Shown here piece by piece: positions 44,162 through 54,419 of a stretch of 64,000 nt of DNA. The DNA lies in assembly GCF_002307475.1 (NCBI RefSeq), contig NZ_NTMH01000022.1, forward strand, positions 62,001 to 126,000. Direction: 5' to 3'. The position numbers were made by a program, and so were the translations under genes. Position 1 is the first letter of the stretch. Every line of letters begins with the position of its first letter. Under the pieces are notes generated by a model that was given only the letters and a program-made list of their open reading frames with translations, did no database searches and was not told where the DNA came from. This DNA comes from Pantoea allii (GTDB lineage: Bacteria; Pseudomonadota; Gammaproteobacteria; Enterobacterales; Enterobacteriaceae).

Positions 44162-45058
44162 ATGACACGTATTGCTTGTGTAGGGATCGCCGTATTAGAT
44201 CGCATTTGGTATCTGGATACGTTGCCGCATCAGGGCGGAAAATATGTGGCAAACAACTATCGGGAAGTGGGCGGCGGTCCGGCGGCAACCGCGGCGGTTG
44301 CTGCCGCAAAGCTGGGCGCAGAGGTGGATTTTATTGGTCGCGTGGGTGACGACGACACCGGTAAAAGGCTGCTGTCTGAATTAAATCAGTACGGCGTAAA
44401 CACCCGCTATACAAAGATTTATGAAGCCGCCCGCTCTTCGCAATCCGCGATTCTTGTGGATGCCGAAGGGGAACGCATGATTGCCAACTACCCTAGCCCG
44501 GACTTACCGGAATGCGCAGACTGGTTAACAAAAATCGACTTTTCTCAATGGGATGCAGTGCTGGCAGATGTTCGCTGGCATCAGGGTGCAAAGCGCGCAT
44601 TTATCCTGGCACGTCAACAGGGCGTCCCAACGATTCTGGATGGGGATGTGACCCCGCAGGACATTGGTGAGCTGGTGGCGTTAAGCGATCATGCGGCATT
44701 TTCAGCTCCTGGTCTGCAACGTCTTACCGGTCTGGAGGGAGAAACGGCGGCGTTGAAAAAAGCACAACTGCTCACAAATGGTCATGTCTATGTGACGCAG
44801 GGCGTGCAGGGCTGTGTCTGGCTGGAAGCTGGCACACTGCAGCATCAGCCGGCTTTCGAGGTGAAGGTGGTCGATACCACCGGCGCGGGTGATGTCTTTC
44901 ATGGCGCGCTGGCCTTCAGGCTGGCACAGAACGGCGCAGTCGCCGAGGCGGTACGTTTTGCCAGCGCGGTGGCCGCACTAAAATGTACCCGGCCGGGCGG
45001 ACGCGCGGGGATTCCGGATTATGATCAGACCTGTTCTTTTATGTCAGTTAATGTATAA
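44162..45058 (+). CDS. yihV: YihV, 6-deoxy-6-sulfofructose kinase
   Basis: PfkB/ribokinase-family kinase phosphorylating 6-deoxy-6-sulfofructose at C1. Substrate-binding GGGPAATAAVAAAKLGA (about residue 38-54) and the C-terminal anion-hole/catalytic motif DTTGAGDVFHGAL are present. 298 residues as in E. coli; preceded by GGGAGGAAGG. Divergent from yihU and followed 34 bases later by csqR. Confidence 0.96.
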   Translation: MTRIACVGIAVLDRIWYLDTLPHQGGKYVANNYREVGGGPAATAAVAAAKLGAEVDFIGRVGDDDTGKRLLSELNQYGVNTRYTKIYEAARSSQSAILVDAEGERMIANYPSPDLPECADWLTKIDFSQWDAVLADVRWHQGAKRAFILARQQGVPTILDGDVTPQDIGELVALSDHAAFSAPGLQRLTGLEGETAALKKAQLLTNGHVYVTQGVQGCVWLEAGTLQHQPAFEVKVVDTTGAGDVFHGALAFRLAQNGAVAEAVRFASAVAALKCTRPGGRAGIPDYDQTCSFMSVNV

Positions 45059-45092
45059 ACTGTGAGCCATGGTGGTATTCAGAGAACAACCC

Positions 45093-45890
45093 ATGATCCT
45101 TACGGACGTAACCGGTAATCCCCGCCACGATCGTTTACTCAGGCTGATCGCCGAACGTGGCTACATGAATATTGATGAACTTGCCTTGCTGCTCGACGTT
45201 TCCACACAAACGGTACGCCGTGATATTCGCAAGCTTAGCGATCAGGGATTAATCACGCGCCATCACGGTGGCGCAGGGCGTGCATCCAGCGTAGTGAATA
45301 CCGCTTTTGAACAGCGGGAAGTCTCGCAGACGGAAGAAAAACGCGCCATTGCTGACGCGATTGCGGACTATATTCCTGATGGCTCAACGGTATTTATCAC
45401 TATTGGCACCACGGTTGAACACGTCGCCCGGGCGCTGTTGAACCACAAGCATCTGCGCATCATTACCAACAGCCTGCGGGTTGCCCATATTCTGTATAAA
45501 TGCCCGCAGTTTGAAGTCATGGTGCCGGGCGGCACGCTCCGCCCGCACAACGGTGGCATTATCGGCCCGGTCACCACCGCTTTTGTCGCCGGTTTTCGCG
45601 CGGATTATCTGGTCACCAGCATGGGCGCGATTGAAAGTGATGGTGCGCTACTGGAATTTGATGTCAATGAAGCCTGTGTGGCGCAAACCATGATGACGCA
45701 CGCGCGACATATTTTGTTAGCGGCAGACCACACCAAGTTTCAGGCCTCGGCAGCAGTAGAAATGGGCAGCATAAAGCAGGCGACCGCGCTGTTTACGGAT
45801 AAACTGCCCGCAGCGGCCCTGCAAAATTTACTGAAAGCCCATCAGGTAGAAATCATTCAGGCTACGCCAGGCGGCGATGAGGATGCCTGA
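45093..45890 (+). CDS. csqR: CsqR (YihW), DeoR-family repressor of sulfoquinovose genes
   Basis: DeoR-type regulator of 265 residues: winged HTH (MNIDELALLLDVSTQTVRRDIRKLSDQGLITRHHGGA) and C-terminal sugar-phosphate-binding DeoRC domain with ITNSLRVAHIL, FDVNEACVAQTMM. Represses the divergent yih units; sulfoquinovose and its glycerol conjugate relieve repression in E. coli. I choose the ATG at 45093 by alignment; eight further codons upstream are open. Terminator-like hairpin follows. Confidence 0.94.
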   Translation: MILTDVTGNPRHDRLLRLIAERGYMNIDELALLLDVSTQTVRRDIRKLSDQGLITRHHGGAGRASSVVNTAFEQREVSQTEEKRAIADAIADYIPDGSTVFITIGTTVEHVARALLNHKHLRIITNSLRVAHILYKCPQFEVMVPGGTLRPHNGGIIGPVTTAFVAGFRADYLVTSMGAIESDGALLEFDVNEACVAQTMMTHARHILLAADHTKFQASAAVEMGSIKQATALFTDKLPAAALQNLLKAHQVEIIQATPGGDEDA

Positions 45891-45895
45891 ATAAC

Positions 45896-45918
45896 TAACC
45901 CCGGCCGCGCCGGGGTTA
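45896..45918. terminator. Hairpin between csqR and cybC
   Basis: TAACCCCGGC (45896-45905) with GCCGGGGTTA (45909-45918), three-base loop, between convergent genes; short T content. Confidence 0.6.
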
Positions 45919-45927
45919 TCAACATTG

Positions 45928-46314
45928 TTAGCGGAACTTCTTGTGGTTTTCGTTACGGATCGCAGCCAGTTTTTGCGCTTCTGCTTTGGCTTCATCCAGT
46001 TTGCCCTGCTTCGCCAGTGCATCGGCTTTATCAATCTGGGCAATCAGGTCATCCATGCCTTTATGGAAGTCTTTCATTTCCGGGCTGTCAGGTGCTTTGC
46101 CTTCCAGTTTATCCGGGGTGCCTTTTTTGGCATCCTCGGCTTTGGCACGCAAATCACTCAACATTTTGTGCAGCTGATCGGCGCTTTTCGCCCCGTCCAG
46201 TGACTTGTAGATACCCGACATATCTTTCATATCGTGCTCAAGAGAGGCAGCACCGGCGGTAACGCTAACGGATAAGACGGCTACAGCGAACAACGACATA
46301 AGCTCTTTACGCAT
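45928..46314 (-). CDS. cybC: Cytochrome b562
   Basis: Soluble periplasmic four-helix-bundle b-type cytochrome. Signal peptide of 22 residues (ending AGA-A) leaves a 106-residue mature protein with axial ligands Met7 (SLEHDM) and His102 (NENHKKFR), exactly the known positions. No CxxCH, so heme is non-covalent. The gene is intact, unlike the truncated cybC of E. coli K-12. A terminator separates it from pmbA. Confidence 0.95.
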   Translation of the reverse strand: MRKELMSLFAVAVLSVSVTAGAASLEHDMKDMSGIYKSLDGAKSADQLHKMLSDLRAKAEDAKKGTPDKLEGKAPDSPEMKDFHKGMDDLIAQIDKADALAKQGKLDEAKAEAQKLAAIRNENHKKFR

Positions 46315-46350
46315 GCTCAGCTTCCTTTTTATTGTGGGAATGCTTTTTAT

Positions 46351-46376
46351 AAAAAACGGAGGGTCGATGCCCTCCG
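46351..46376 (-). terminator. pmbA terminator
   Basis: Minus strand: CGGAGGG-N6-CCCTCCG followed by TTTTTT (46356-46351). Confidence 0.85.
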
Positions 46377-46408
46377 CTTGCTATCGCATAAACAACTTAA
46401 AAGAGATT

Positions 46409-47749
46409 TTACTGTCCGGCAATATACATTTCGGGGAGTAAGACCGAGCCGCACTGAATATTGCTGCGGGTTTCGATGTCATCGCCCACGGTGACGATGT
46501 TTCGCCACATGTCGCCTAAGTTGCCAGCAATGGTAATTTCGCTTACCGGATACTGGATTTCACCGTTTTCAACCCAGAAGCCCGCCGCGCCGCGTGAATA
46601 GTCACCGGTGATCGCGCTGACGCCCTGTCCCATCAACTCGGTCACCACCAGGCCGGTTCCCATCTGCTTCAGCAGATCGTTGAAGCTGTGTCCCTGACCG
46701 GCGATGCGCCAGTTGTGAATACCGCCCGCGTGACCGGTGCTGGTTAAGCCCAGCTTGCGCGCTGAATAGCTGGTCAGCAACCAGGTCTGCAGCACGCCAT
46801 CTTTGATGATGTCGCGAGCCTCAGTACGCACGCCTTCGCTGTCAAACGGCGTCGATGCTAATCCTTTTAACAGGTGCGGCTGCTCCTGGATGGTGAGCCA
46901 CTCCGGCAGAATCTGTTTGCCCATGGCATCCAGCAAAAAGGTGGATTTGCGATAAACGCTGCTGCCGCTGATGGCACCGACCAGATGCCCAAACAGGCCG
47001 GTCGCCACTTCGGGTGCAAAGATCACCGGTGCTTTCATGGTGTCGAGCTTACGTGGCGCAAGGCGCGACAGCGTCCGACGCGCGCATTCCGCACCAACCC
47101 AGTCAGGGCTTTTTAAATCTTCGATGGCACGACCAATGGTGTAAGCATAGTCACGCTCCATATTGCCGTTCTGCTCAGCAATCACGCAGCTGGACAGCGA
47201 ATGGCGGCTGGAGCAGTAGCTCTGTAACATGCCATGGCTGTTGCCAAATACTTTGATACCGACGTGACTGTTAAAGCTGCCGCCTTCGGTATTGGTGATG
47301 CGCTTGTCTGCCTGTAACGCCGCCTGCTCTGCCTGCGCCGCCAGTTTGATGGCATAATCGGCATCGATCTCCCACGGATGATAGAGGTCAAGATCCGGAG
47401 CCTGGTAGGCCAGCAACTCGGCATCCGCCGGTCCGGCAAAGGGATCGGGTGACGTGTAACGTGCGATATCAATCGCCGCCTGCACGGTCCGTTTAATCGC
47501 ATCCGGGCTAAGATCGGTCGATGAAGCACTGCCTTTGCGGTTTTGATGATAAACGGTGATGCCCAGTGCGCCGTCACTGTTGAATTCGACGTTTTCTACT
47601 TCGCCGTAGCGAGTGCTCACACCGATACCGGTGGTCTTGCTCACCGCGACTTCCGCGCCATCTGTACTTGCTTTTGCCAGTTCAAGCGCCTGTGCAATTG
47701 CCTGTTCCAGTGCTTTTCGCTGTTCTGCAACTTGAGTTGATACGTTCAT
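46409..47749 (-). CDS. pmbA: PmbA/TldE, metalloprotease subunit
   Basis: TldE subunit of the TldD-TldE metalloprotease that matures microcin B17 and removes antitoxin CcdA leader peptides. As expected for the E subunit, no HExxH zinc site is seen. Conserved [14 protein letters not shown] N-terminus ([16 protein letters not shown]), [12 protein letters not shown] and [17 protein letters not shown] segments. 446 residues (E. coli 450). Divergent from darP. Confidence 0.95.
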   Translation of the reverse strand: MNVSTQVAEQRKALEQAIAQALELAKASTDGAEVAVSKTTGIGVSTRYGEVENVEFNSDGALGITVYHQNRKGSASSTDLSPDAIKRTVQAAIDIARYTSPDPFAGPADAELLAYQAPDLDLYHPWEIDADYAIKLAAQAEQAALQADKRITNTEGGSFNSHVGIKVFGNSHGMLQSYCSSRHSLSSCVIAEQNGNMERDYAYTIGRAIEDLKSPDWVGAECARRTLSRLAPRKLDTMKAPVIFAPEVATGLFGHLVGAISGSSVYRKSTFLLDAMGKQILPEWLTIQEQPHLLKGLASTPFDSEGVRTEARDIIKDGVLQTWLLTSYSARKLGLTSTGHAGGIHNWRIAGQGHSFNDLLKQMGTGLVVTELMGQGVSAITGDYSRGAAGFWVENGEIQYPVSEITIAGNLGDMWRNIVTVGDDIETRSNIQCGSVLLPEMYIAGQ

Positions 47750-47862
47750 CGACCTGCCGTCTAATCTTATGGTTGAATAATTTGAGTCTATCAGAGTCAG
47801 AGAACAATTTCGCAGTCACCCGATAAACTGGTAGGATTAGCCTCTTTTTTTTGGAGCCAGAT

Positions 47863-48408
47863 ATGACAAAGCAGCCTGATGAGTGGCTCGACGATGTACC
47901 CGATAATCACGAAGAAGACGAAGAAGAGATTATTTGGGTTAGTAAGAGCGAAATAAAACGCGATGCGGAAGAGCTAAAACGCCTGGGTGCCGAACTGGTC
48001 GACCTGGGTAAAAACTCGCTGGATAAAATCCCGCTGGATGAGCGTTTACGTAACGAGATTGAACTGGCACAGCGCATTAAGAAAGAAGGCCGCCGCCGTC
48101 AGTTACAGCTCATCGGTAAGCTGTTGCGCAGTATAGATGTTGAGCCGATCCGCATTGCGCTCGACAAACTTAAGAACCGCCATAATCAGCAGGTCGCCCT
48201 GTTTCACAAACTGGAAATGCTGCGCGATCGCCTGATTGATGAAGGTGATGAGGCGATGACAGACGTGATTGCCCTTTATCCGCAGGCGGACCGCCAGCAG
48301 CTACGTAGTATGATTCGTAATGCGCAGAAGGAAAAAGCGGGCAACAAACCGCCGAAATCCGCGCGTCAGATTTTTCAGTACCTGCGTGAGTTAGCAGAAA
48401 CCGTCTGA
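47863..48408 (+). CDS. darP: DarP (YjgA), ribosome biogenesis factor
   Basis: 181-residue helical, highly charged protein of the DUF615/DarP family that promotes late 50S assembly at the peptidyl-transferase centre. N-terminal acidic stretch ([29 protein letters not shown]) and C-terminal helical bundle are as in E. coli. The ATG at 47863 has GGAG eight bases upstream; a TTG four codons earlier is in frame. Hairpin TGCGGCTG/CAGCCGCA (48423-48447) with a T-rich tail follows. Confidence 0.94.
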   Translation: MTKQPDEWLDDVPDNHEEDEEEIIWVSKSEIKRDAEELKRLGAELVDLGKNSLDKIPLDERLRNEIELAQRIKKEGRRRQLQLIGKLLRSIDVEPIRIALDKLKNRHNQQVALFHKLEMLRDRLIDEGDEAMTDVIALYPQADRQQLRSMIRNAQKEKAGNKPPKSARQIFQYLRELAETV

Positions 48409-48422
48409 CCTTTCCTGGTATT

Positions 48423-48457
48423 TGCGGCTGAGCAACGCCCAGCCGCAGGGTTTTCTT
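48423..48457 (+). terminator. darP terminator
   Basis: Stem TGCGGCTG (48423-48430) with CAGCCGCA (48440-48447), then GGGTTTTCTTC. Confidence 0.65.
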
Positions 48458-48493
48458 CTCCCATCAGAGGGAGAGGAAATGATCCGCTAGCGA

Positions 48494-49849
48494 TTAGCGG
48501 TCCAGACGATCCAGCAGCTTTTGATGAATCCCACCAAAGCCCCCGTTGCTCATGACCAGCACAGAATCCCCCGGCTGAGCCGTTTTTGCGATCATCTCAA
48601 CCAGCGTATCAATATCCGCGCTACAGTGAGCAGGCTGCATGCAGGCATCTGCAACATCCGCCACCTGCCACGGAATATGTCCCGGCTGGAACAGAAACAC
48701 TTCGTCGGCGCGTGCCAGTGATGGCGCAAGCTCGTTTTTATTCACGCCCATTTTCATGGTGTTTGAACGCGGTTCCAGTACCGCCAGAATACGCGCGGTG
48801 CCGCCCACTTTACTGCGCAGTGCGCTGAGCGTGGCAAGAATCGCGGTAGGATGGTGGGCAAAGTCATCATAAATTTTGATGCCGTTTACCTCACCGCGCA
48901 GTTCAAGGCGACGACGGGCATTGATAAAGCTGCCCAGCGCCTGGCTGGCGTCTTCCGGCTTCACGCCGACGTGGCGCGCTGCCGCAATGGCCATCAGGCC
49001 ATTGTGCATGTTGTGCTCGCCCACCAGCGCCCAGTTCACTTCGCCAACGTTCTCGCCATCAAGCAGAACTTCCCAGCGTGATGCATCCGGGGTCAGTTTT
49101 TTCGCCTGCCAGTGACCGCCATCGCCGACGTGTTCCTGTTCACTCCAGCAGCCCATTGCCATCACCTGTTTCAGATTAGGATCGTGCTCTGGCAGCAGGA
49201 TCTTGCCCTGGCCTGGTACAATGCGCACCAGATGATGAAACTGTTTCTGGATCGCCCGCAGATCGTCAAAAATATCGGCATGATCGAATTCCAGGTTATT
49301 CAGGATCAGCGTGCGGGGGCAGTAATGGACGAATTTGGAACGCTTATCAAAAAACGCGCAGTCGTATTCATCCGCCTCAATTACAAAGAATGGGCTTTTT
49401 CCTAATTTTGCAGAAACATCGAAGTTGCCGGGCACACCACCAATAATAAAGCCTGGTTCCAGGCCACAGGCCTCAAGAATCCACGCTGCCATGCCTGCCG
49501 TGGTGGTTTTACCGTGGGTACCCGCCACGGCCAGCACCCAACGGTCGCGCAGCACAAAATCGTGCAGCCACTGTGGGCCTGAGAGGTAAGGAATATTACG
49601 TTCCAGCACCGCTTCCACACAGGGATTCCCGCGCGTCATGGCGTTGCCGATAATGACCAGGTCCGGTACAGGATCAAGCTGACTTGCGTCGTAACCCTCT
49701 GTTAATGCTATACCTTGCTGCTCAAGTAAGGTGCTCATCGGTGGATAGACGTTGGCATCTGAGCCTGTCACCTGATGGCCAAGCGAGCGGGCCAGCATGG
49801 CCAGTCCGCCCATAAAAGTGCCACATATCCCAAGGATGTGAATGCGCAT
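48494..49849 (-). CDS. mpl: Mpl, UDP-MurNAc:tripeptide ligase
   Basis: Murein-recycling ligase joining the L-Ala-gamma-D-Glu-meso-DAP tripeptide to UDP-MurNAc. Mur-ligase layout: N-terminal Rossmann domain (IHILGICGTFMGGLAML), ATP loop GTHGKTTT at about 109-116, central-domain EADEYDCAFF and C-terminal domain with DDFAHHPTA. Start at 49849 (451 residues); four extra codons upstream are open but unsupported. Divergent from fbp. Confidence 0.96.
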   Translation of the reverse strand: MRIHILGICGTFMGGLAMLARSLGHQVTGSDANVYPPMSTLLEQQGIALTEGYDASQLDPVPDLVIIGNAMTRGNPCVEAVLERNIPYLSGPQWLHDFVLRDRWVLAVAGTHGKTTTAGMAAWILEACGLEPGFIIGGVPGNFDVSAKLGKSPFFVIEADEYDCAFFDKRSKFVHYCPRTLILNNLEFDHADIFDDLRAIQKQFHHLVRIVPGQGKILLPEHDPNLKQVMAMGCWSEQEHVGDGGHWQAKKLTPDASRWEVLLDGENVGEVNWALVGEHNMHNGLMAIAAARHVGVKPEDASQALGSFINARRRLELRGEVNGIKIYDDFAHHPTAILATLSALRSKVGGTARILAVLEPRSNTMKMGVNKNELAPSLARADEVFLFQPGHIPWQVADVADACMQPAHCSADIDTLVEMIAKTAQPGDSVLVMSNGGFGGIHQKLLDRLDR

Positions 49850-50016
49850 AACGAAGTCCATAACTCAAAAGTTCGGCGCACAGTGTAACCTTGCTTGCAC
49901 ACGGAAGAAACGGATTAGGACTATGGTTTTTAAAGTTCAATCGGCTAAACTGCGTACGCATCCACGGGCAGTTAAGTAGGCCGCTGCCACTCCATCGATG
50001 ATTCAGGGAATGTGTT

Positions 50017-51024
50017 ATGAAAACGTTGGGCGAATTTATCGTCGAGAAGCAACACGACTTTCCGCACGCCACAGGTGAACTGACGGCGCTTATCTCAGCC
50101 ATTAAGCTGGGCGCTAAAATTATTCACCGTGATATTAACAAAGCCGGTCTGGTCGATATTCTTGGTGCCAGCGGCGTTGAGAATATTCAGGGTGAGCAGC
50201 AGATGAAACTGGATCTGTTCGCCAATGAAAAACTCAAAGCAGCACTGAAAGCACGTGGCATCGTTGCCGGTATCGCCTCTGAAGAAGAAGATGAGTTTGT
50301 GATCTTTGAAGGCGAAGAAAACGGTAAATACGTCGTCTTGATGGACCCGCTTGATGGGTCGTCGAACATCGATGTTAACGTCTCCGTCGGCACCATTTTC
50401 TCTATCTATCGTCGCGTTAGCGAACCGGGTACGCCGGTTGTCGAAGCCGACTTTATGCAGCCGGGTAATAAGCAGGTTGCCGCCGGTTACGTGGTTTACG
50501 GCTCATCCACCATGATGGTGTACACCACCGGTTGTGGCGTACATGCGTTTACTTACGATCCGTCTTTGGGTGTGTTCTGCCTGAGCCATGAACGTATGAC
50601 CTATCCGGACGTGGGTTACACCTATTCCATTAACGAAGGTAACTACATTCGTTTCCCGCAGGGCGTGAAAAAATACCTGAAATTCTGTCAGGAAGAGGAC
50701 GTGGCGACTCATCGTCCTTACACCTCACGTTATATCGGTTCTCTGGTGGCGGATTTTCACCGCAACCTGCTGAAGGGCGGCATCTATCTCTATCCAAGCA
50801 CTGCCAGCCATCCTAAGGGTAAACTGCGCCTGCTGTATGAGTGCAACCCAATGGCATTCCTGGCTGAGCAGGCTGGCGGTAAAGCCAGCGACGGTCAAAA
50901 CCGTATTCTGGATATTCCACCGGTCACGTTGCACCAGCGTTGTCCGTTCTACTGTGGCAACACCGCCATGGTAGAGGACGTGGAGCGTTTCCTGGGTGAG
51001 TTCCCCGACTGCCGTCAGGGCTAA
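50017..51024 (+). CDS. fbp: Fructose-1,6-bisphosphatase class I
   Basis: Gluconeogenic phosphatase hydrolysing fructose 1,6-bisphosphate to fructose 6-phosphate; Mg-dependent, AMP-inhibited. Metal-binding signature [22 protein letters not shown] at about residues 110-131 and the C-terminal [21 protein letters not shown] are intact. 335 residues. Followed by a strong terminator. Confidence 0.97.
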   Translation: MKTLGEFIVEKQHDFPHATGELTALISAIKLGAKIIHRDINKAGLVDILGASGVENIQGEQQMKLDLFANEKLKAALKARGIVAGIASEEEDEFVIFEGEENGKYVVLMDPLDGSSNIDVNVSVGTIFSIYRRVSEPGTPVVEADFMQPGNKQVAAGYVVYGSSTMMVYTTGCGVHAFTYDPSLGVFCLSHERMTYPDVGYTYSINEGNYIRFPQGVKKYLKFCQEEDVATHRPYTSRYIGSLVADFHRNLLKGGIYLYPSTASHPKGKLRLLYECNPMAFLAEQAGGKASDGQNRILDIPPVTLHQRCPFYCGNTAMVEDVERFLGEFPDCRQG

Positions 51025-51031
51025 AGACGAA

Positions 51032-51055
51032 GGGCGCGATATTCGCGCCCTTTTT
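51032..51055 (+). terminator. fbp terminator
   Basis: GGGCGCGA (51032-51039) with TCGCGCCC (51043-51050) and five T; lies between convergent fbp and the chemoreceptor gene. Confidence 0.92.
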
Positions 51056-51058
51056 GGT

Positions 51059-52618
51059 TTACGACTGCTGTAGCCTGAACTGTGCCATCGCAGCCTGTAA
51101 CTGCTCTGACTGCGACTCCAGTGAATGGGTCGCGGCGGTTGCCTGTTCCACCAGCGCCGCGTTCTGCTGCGCTGCTTCATCCATTTGCGTCACTGCATGA
51201 TTGACCTGATCGATACCACGACTCTGTTCTTCTGAGGCCATGGAAATCTCTTTCATCAGCGCCGTAACCCGCATGACTTCACCAGCGATCTCATCCATTG
51301 TTTCGCCCGCGCGCGTCGCCATTTCACTGCCCTCTTTGACCCGCGTTTGTGAGTCGCTGATCAGCGTACGAATCTCTTTGGCCGCACTGGCACTGCGCTG
51401 CGCCAGCGTACGGACTTCGTTGGCGACGACGGCAAAACCGCGCCCCTGTTCTCCGGCGCGTGCCGCTTCAACCGCCGCGTTCAGGGCAAGGATGTTGGTC
51501 TGGAAAGCAATGCCGTCAATCACGCTCAGGATATCGCCGATGCGGTTAGCGCTGTCGGTGATTTCATGCATTTTTTCCATCACGTAATTCACCACTTCCG
51601 CACCGCGATCGGCACTGTCAGACACGGCGTTAGCCAGCTGATGTGCCTGTTGGGCGTTACTGGCGTTGAGACGGACGGTGGCCGTCAACTGCTCCATGCT
51701 GGCAGCCGTTTGCTCCAGCGATGCAGCGGACTCTTCCGTACGTTGAGAAAGATGCACGTTGCCTGCCGCCAGTTCACGGCTGCCGATATCGATCTTCAGG
51801 CCGGCTTCACGGACCTGATTAACCGATTCACGCAGCGCGTGCTGCATGCCTGCCAGCGCATTATTCAGTCGGCCCAGTTCATTATTGCCCGCCAGCGGTA
51901 AAGCCTGGGACAAATCGCCCGCCGCAATCTGCTCCAGGTGAGTAATCGCGTTGTTTAACGGCGTCAGCAGCATACGGCGTAACAGTACCCAGGCCAGCAC
52001 CAGAAGCAGCAGTGACAGCAGCACGGCGATGGCAATCAGCACCTTCATCATGATTTCGTTACGCTGGGCTTCAGCCAACTGTGCATGCGTAATTTCATCG
52101 GCTTTTTTACCGAAGGTTTCTACCGCATTGCTGTATTTCACTGACAGCGGCTCCAGTTTGCCTTCCAGCAACTGGTAGTATTCATCGTTGTACTGTTTAT
52201 CCAGCGCCTTCATCATCGGCAGGATGCCCTGATCAAGGTAGTCCTTATAGCTTGATGCAATCGCATCAGCCATAATCTTCCCTTCGGCAGTCACCGTACC
52301 GGCATCAACAAAACGCTTAAGATTCTGTTGAGATGCCACCACATCCGCCTGCGCGGTTTTGGTGATGCTTGCTCCCTCATCCAGTAAACCAATCTCAATT
52401 TTACGCACTGCCAGCGCAGCACTGGCACGTGCGCGCATTAAATCGGCATTACTTTGATACAAGCTGTTTAACTCAATCCCCTGAATGCGGTTAACCACAT
52501 CCAGCGAACGATTCCCCTTATTAATTGCCACAATGCCCATCACACTCACCGCCAACAGCAGCAATGTCATGAACGCCAGCAACGCCAGCAACCCCGTGCG
52601 CAGTGATAACTGTTTCAT
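51059..52618 (-). CDS. Methyl-accepting chemotaxis protein
   Basis: 519-residue transmembrane chemoreceptor: TM1 at about 10-32, a periplasmic four-helix-type ligand domain (33-187), TM2 at about 190-211, HAMP (212-265) and a cytoplasmic signalling domain with the hairpin tip IAFQTNILALNAAVEAARAGEQGRGFAVVA. It ends in MAQFRLQQS without the NWETF-type CheR-tethering pentapeptide, so it would depend on high-abundance receptors for full methylation. Ligand unknown; not in this place in E. coli K-12. Confidence 0.93.
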   Translation of the reverse strand: MKQLSLRTGLLALLAFMTLLLLAVSVMGIVAINKGNRSLDVVNRIQGIELNSLYQSNADLMRARASAALAVRKIEIGLLDEGASITKTAQADVVASQQNLKRFVDAGTVTAEGKIMADAIASSYKDYLDQGILPMMKALDKQYNDEYYQLLEGKLEPLSVKYSNAVETFGKKADEITHAQLAEAQRNEIMMKVLIAIAVLLSLLLLVLAWVLLRRMLLTPLNNAITHLEQIAAGDLSQALPLAGNNELGRLNNALAGMQHALRESVNQVREAGLKIDIGSRELAAGNVHLSQRTEESAASLEQTAASMEQLTATVRLNASNAQQAHQLANAVSDSADRGAEVVNYVMEKMHEITDSANRIGDILSVIDGIAFQTNILALNAAVEAARAGEQGRGFAVVANEVRTLAQRSASAAKEIRTLISDSQTRVKEGSEMATRAGETMDEIAGEVMRVTALMKEISMASEEQSRGIDQVNHAVTQMDEAAQQNAALVEQATAATHSLESQSEQLQAAMAQFRLQQS

Positions 52619-52794
52619 CTTGATCGTTTCCGTATGAGTAGTAAAAGGCGAAATAATTTCGACAACCCTTAAACGGAGAAAGTATCGGCAATGACCTGGC
52701 TAAACTTTAACGTCAATAGATGATTAACATCTCTATTACCGTTAACCTGTTAATGAAACTGACCGGTTATGTGGGTAAGCCAAAGAGGAAAAGC

Positions 52795-53205
52795 ATGAAG
52801 AGAGGGTTAATACTGGCGCTGGTGGTTAACTGCGGAGGCGCATTCGCGCAGCAGTCCGATATCGATCTTCAGCTAAATCAGTGCCTTAATAAAGCCAGCA
52901 CCACGCTTGCAATGGTGCAGTGTAATGACAGCGCCATGAAAGGCTGGGATAAGGAAATGAACACCCAGTACGGTTTACTGATGAAAAAATTAAGCGGTGA
53001 ACCCAAGGATAAATTGCGTGCGGCACAGCGGGCCTGGCTCAGCTATCGTGATGCCTGGCTGGCCGCCAGCCGCAGCCAGCTCAGCACCCAGGGCACACTG
53101 GGGTCCGTTGCGCTCGGCACACAGGGCATTGCGCTGGTGCGCGATCAAACGCTGATGCTGCAATCTTTAAACAAAGGCAGTTGCGCTAACCCCGACGATT
53201 GTTGA
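52795..53205 (+). CDS. Secreted LprI-domain (DUF1311) protein
   Basis: 136-residue exported protein: signal peptide (1-19, ending AFA-QQ) and a helical LprI/DUF1311 domain with conserved DIDLQLNQCLNKA, MVQCNDSAMKGWDKEMN and RAAQRAWLSYRDAW; four cysteines probably form two disulfides. LprI-type proteins are named after a mycobacterial lysozyme inhibitor, but function is not shown for enterobacterial members. Start at 52795 follows AGAGGAAA; the longer open frame is rejected because it would bury the signal peptide. Confidence 0.82.
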   Translation: MKRGLILALVVNCGGAFAQQSDIDLQLNQCLNKASTTLAMVQCNDSAMKGWDKEMNTQYGLLMKKLSGEPKDKLRAAQRAWLSYRDAWLAASRSQLSTQGTLGSVALGTQGIALVRDQTLMLQSLNKGSCANPDDC

Positions 53206-53265
53206 TTAATGTCAGTTCGTTACTGGCTATTCGCCGACGTTTTCATTTACCTGCAGGAAAAAATC

Positions 53266-53715
53266 ATGGCTGCTTATGCCTCCACGCTTATTTTAATCGG
53301 CCTTGCCGTGCTGAGTTACTTTGTTCACAACACCGCCGTAACCCTTTCTATATTGATTCTGCTGGCCATTAAACTGACTCCGCTGGCACAGTTCTTTCCT
53401 TACGTGGAAAAACAGGGCATTACATTAGGCATTATCATTCTTACGGTGGCGGTCATGGCACCGCTGGCGAGCGGTTCGCTGCCTGCGTCATCACTGCTGA
53501 AGTCCTTTGCCAGCTGGCAGTCGATTGTGGCGATTCTGGTGGGCATTTTTGTCGCCTGGCTGGGCGGACGTGGCGTGAGTTTTATGAGCGTACAGCCTTC
53601 CGTTATTGGCGGATTGTTAATGGGGACGGTGATTGGTGTGGCGTTTTTCCGTGGCGTCCCGGTAGGGCCACTGATTGCTGCGGGCATTGTTTCCTTGTTT
53701 ATCACCGCCAAATAG
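53266..53715 (+). CDS. YeaL-like DUF441 membrane protein
   Basis: 149-residue inner-membrane protein of the DUF441/UPF0756 family with four to five hydrophobic segments ([54 protein letters not shown]). E. coli YeaL is the known member and has no established function. Start at 53266 with AGGAAAAA upstream. Lies 60 bases behind the LprI-domain gene, possibly co-transcribed. Confidence 0.85.
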   Translation: MAAYASTLILIGLAVLSYFVHNTAVTLSILILLAIKLTPLAQFFPYVEKQGITLGIIILTVAVMAPLASGSLPASSLLKSFASWQSIVAILVGIFVAWLGGRGVSFMSVQPSVIGGLLMGTVIGVAFFRGVPVGPLIAAGIVSLFITAK

Positions 53716-53815
53716 CGTTGAGGAGCATTCTGAAACGCCAAAAAGGGGGCGGACTTTCACAGTCAGTTGGCTATAATAACCGACACTCAACATACGACGA
53801 CTAAAGGAATACCCG

Positions 53816-54346
53816 ATGAGTTTGAACCAGGTGCCAGCAGGTAAAGACCTGCCAGAAGATATCTACGTAATTATTGAGATCCCGGCCAATGCCGATCCGA
53901 TCAAATATGAAGTTGATAAAGAGTCTGGTGCCCTGTTTGTGGATCGCTTCATGTCCACTGCGATGTTCTATCCGTGCAACTATGGTTACATCAACCATAC
54001 CCTGTCGCTGGATGGTGATCCGGTCGACGTGCTGGTACCAACCCAGTACCCACTGGAGCCAGGCTCAGTCATCCGTTGCCGCCCAGTTGGCGTGTTGAAA
54101 ATGACCGACGAGTCAGGTGAAGATGCCAAACTGGTTGCCGTTCCGCACACCAAGCTCACCAAAGAGTACGATCACATTAAAGATGTGAACGACCTGCCAG
54201 AACTGCTGCGTGCGCAGATCACCCACTTCTTTGAGCACTACAAAGATCTGGAAAAAGGCAAATGGGTTAAGGTTGACGGCTGGGATAACGCTGAAGCGGC
54301 AAAAGCCGAAATCATCTCTTCTTTCGAGCGTGCGGCTAAGAAGTAA
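53816..54346 (+). CDS. ppa: Inorganic pyrophosphatase
   Basis: Essential Mg-dependent family I pyrophosphatase, cytosolic hexamer, 176 residues. Metal-binding signature DGDPVDVLV at about 66-74 and the substrate-binding Lys/Tyr/Glu residues near the N-terminus ([17 protein letters not shown]) are present. Followed by a strong bidirectional terminator. Confidence 0.98.
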   Translation: MSLNQVPAGKDLPEDIYVIIEIPANADPIKYEVDKESGALFVDRFMSTAMFYPCNYGYINHTLSLDGDPVDVLVPTQYPLEPGSVIRCRPVGVLKMTDESGEDAKLVAVPHTKLTKEYDHIKDVNDLPELLRAQITHFFEHYKDLEKGKWVKVDGWDNAEAAKAEIISSFERAAKK

Positions 54347-54387
54347 TTCTGTTTCCTGGCTGCGTGATTCATCTCAGCTGAACAAAT

Positions 54388-54417
54388 AAAAACACCGTCC
54401 AACTGGACGGTGTTTTT
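54388..54417. terminator. Bidirectional terminator between ppa and ytfP
   Basis: AAAAACACCGTCC (54388-54400), AACT loop, GGACGGTGTTTTT (54405-54417): A-tract, GC stem and T-tract serve both convergent genes. Confidence 0.93.
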
Positions 54418-54419
54418 AT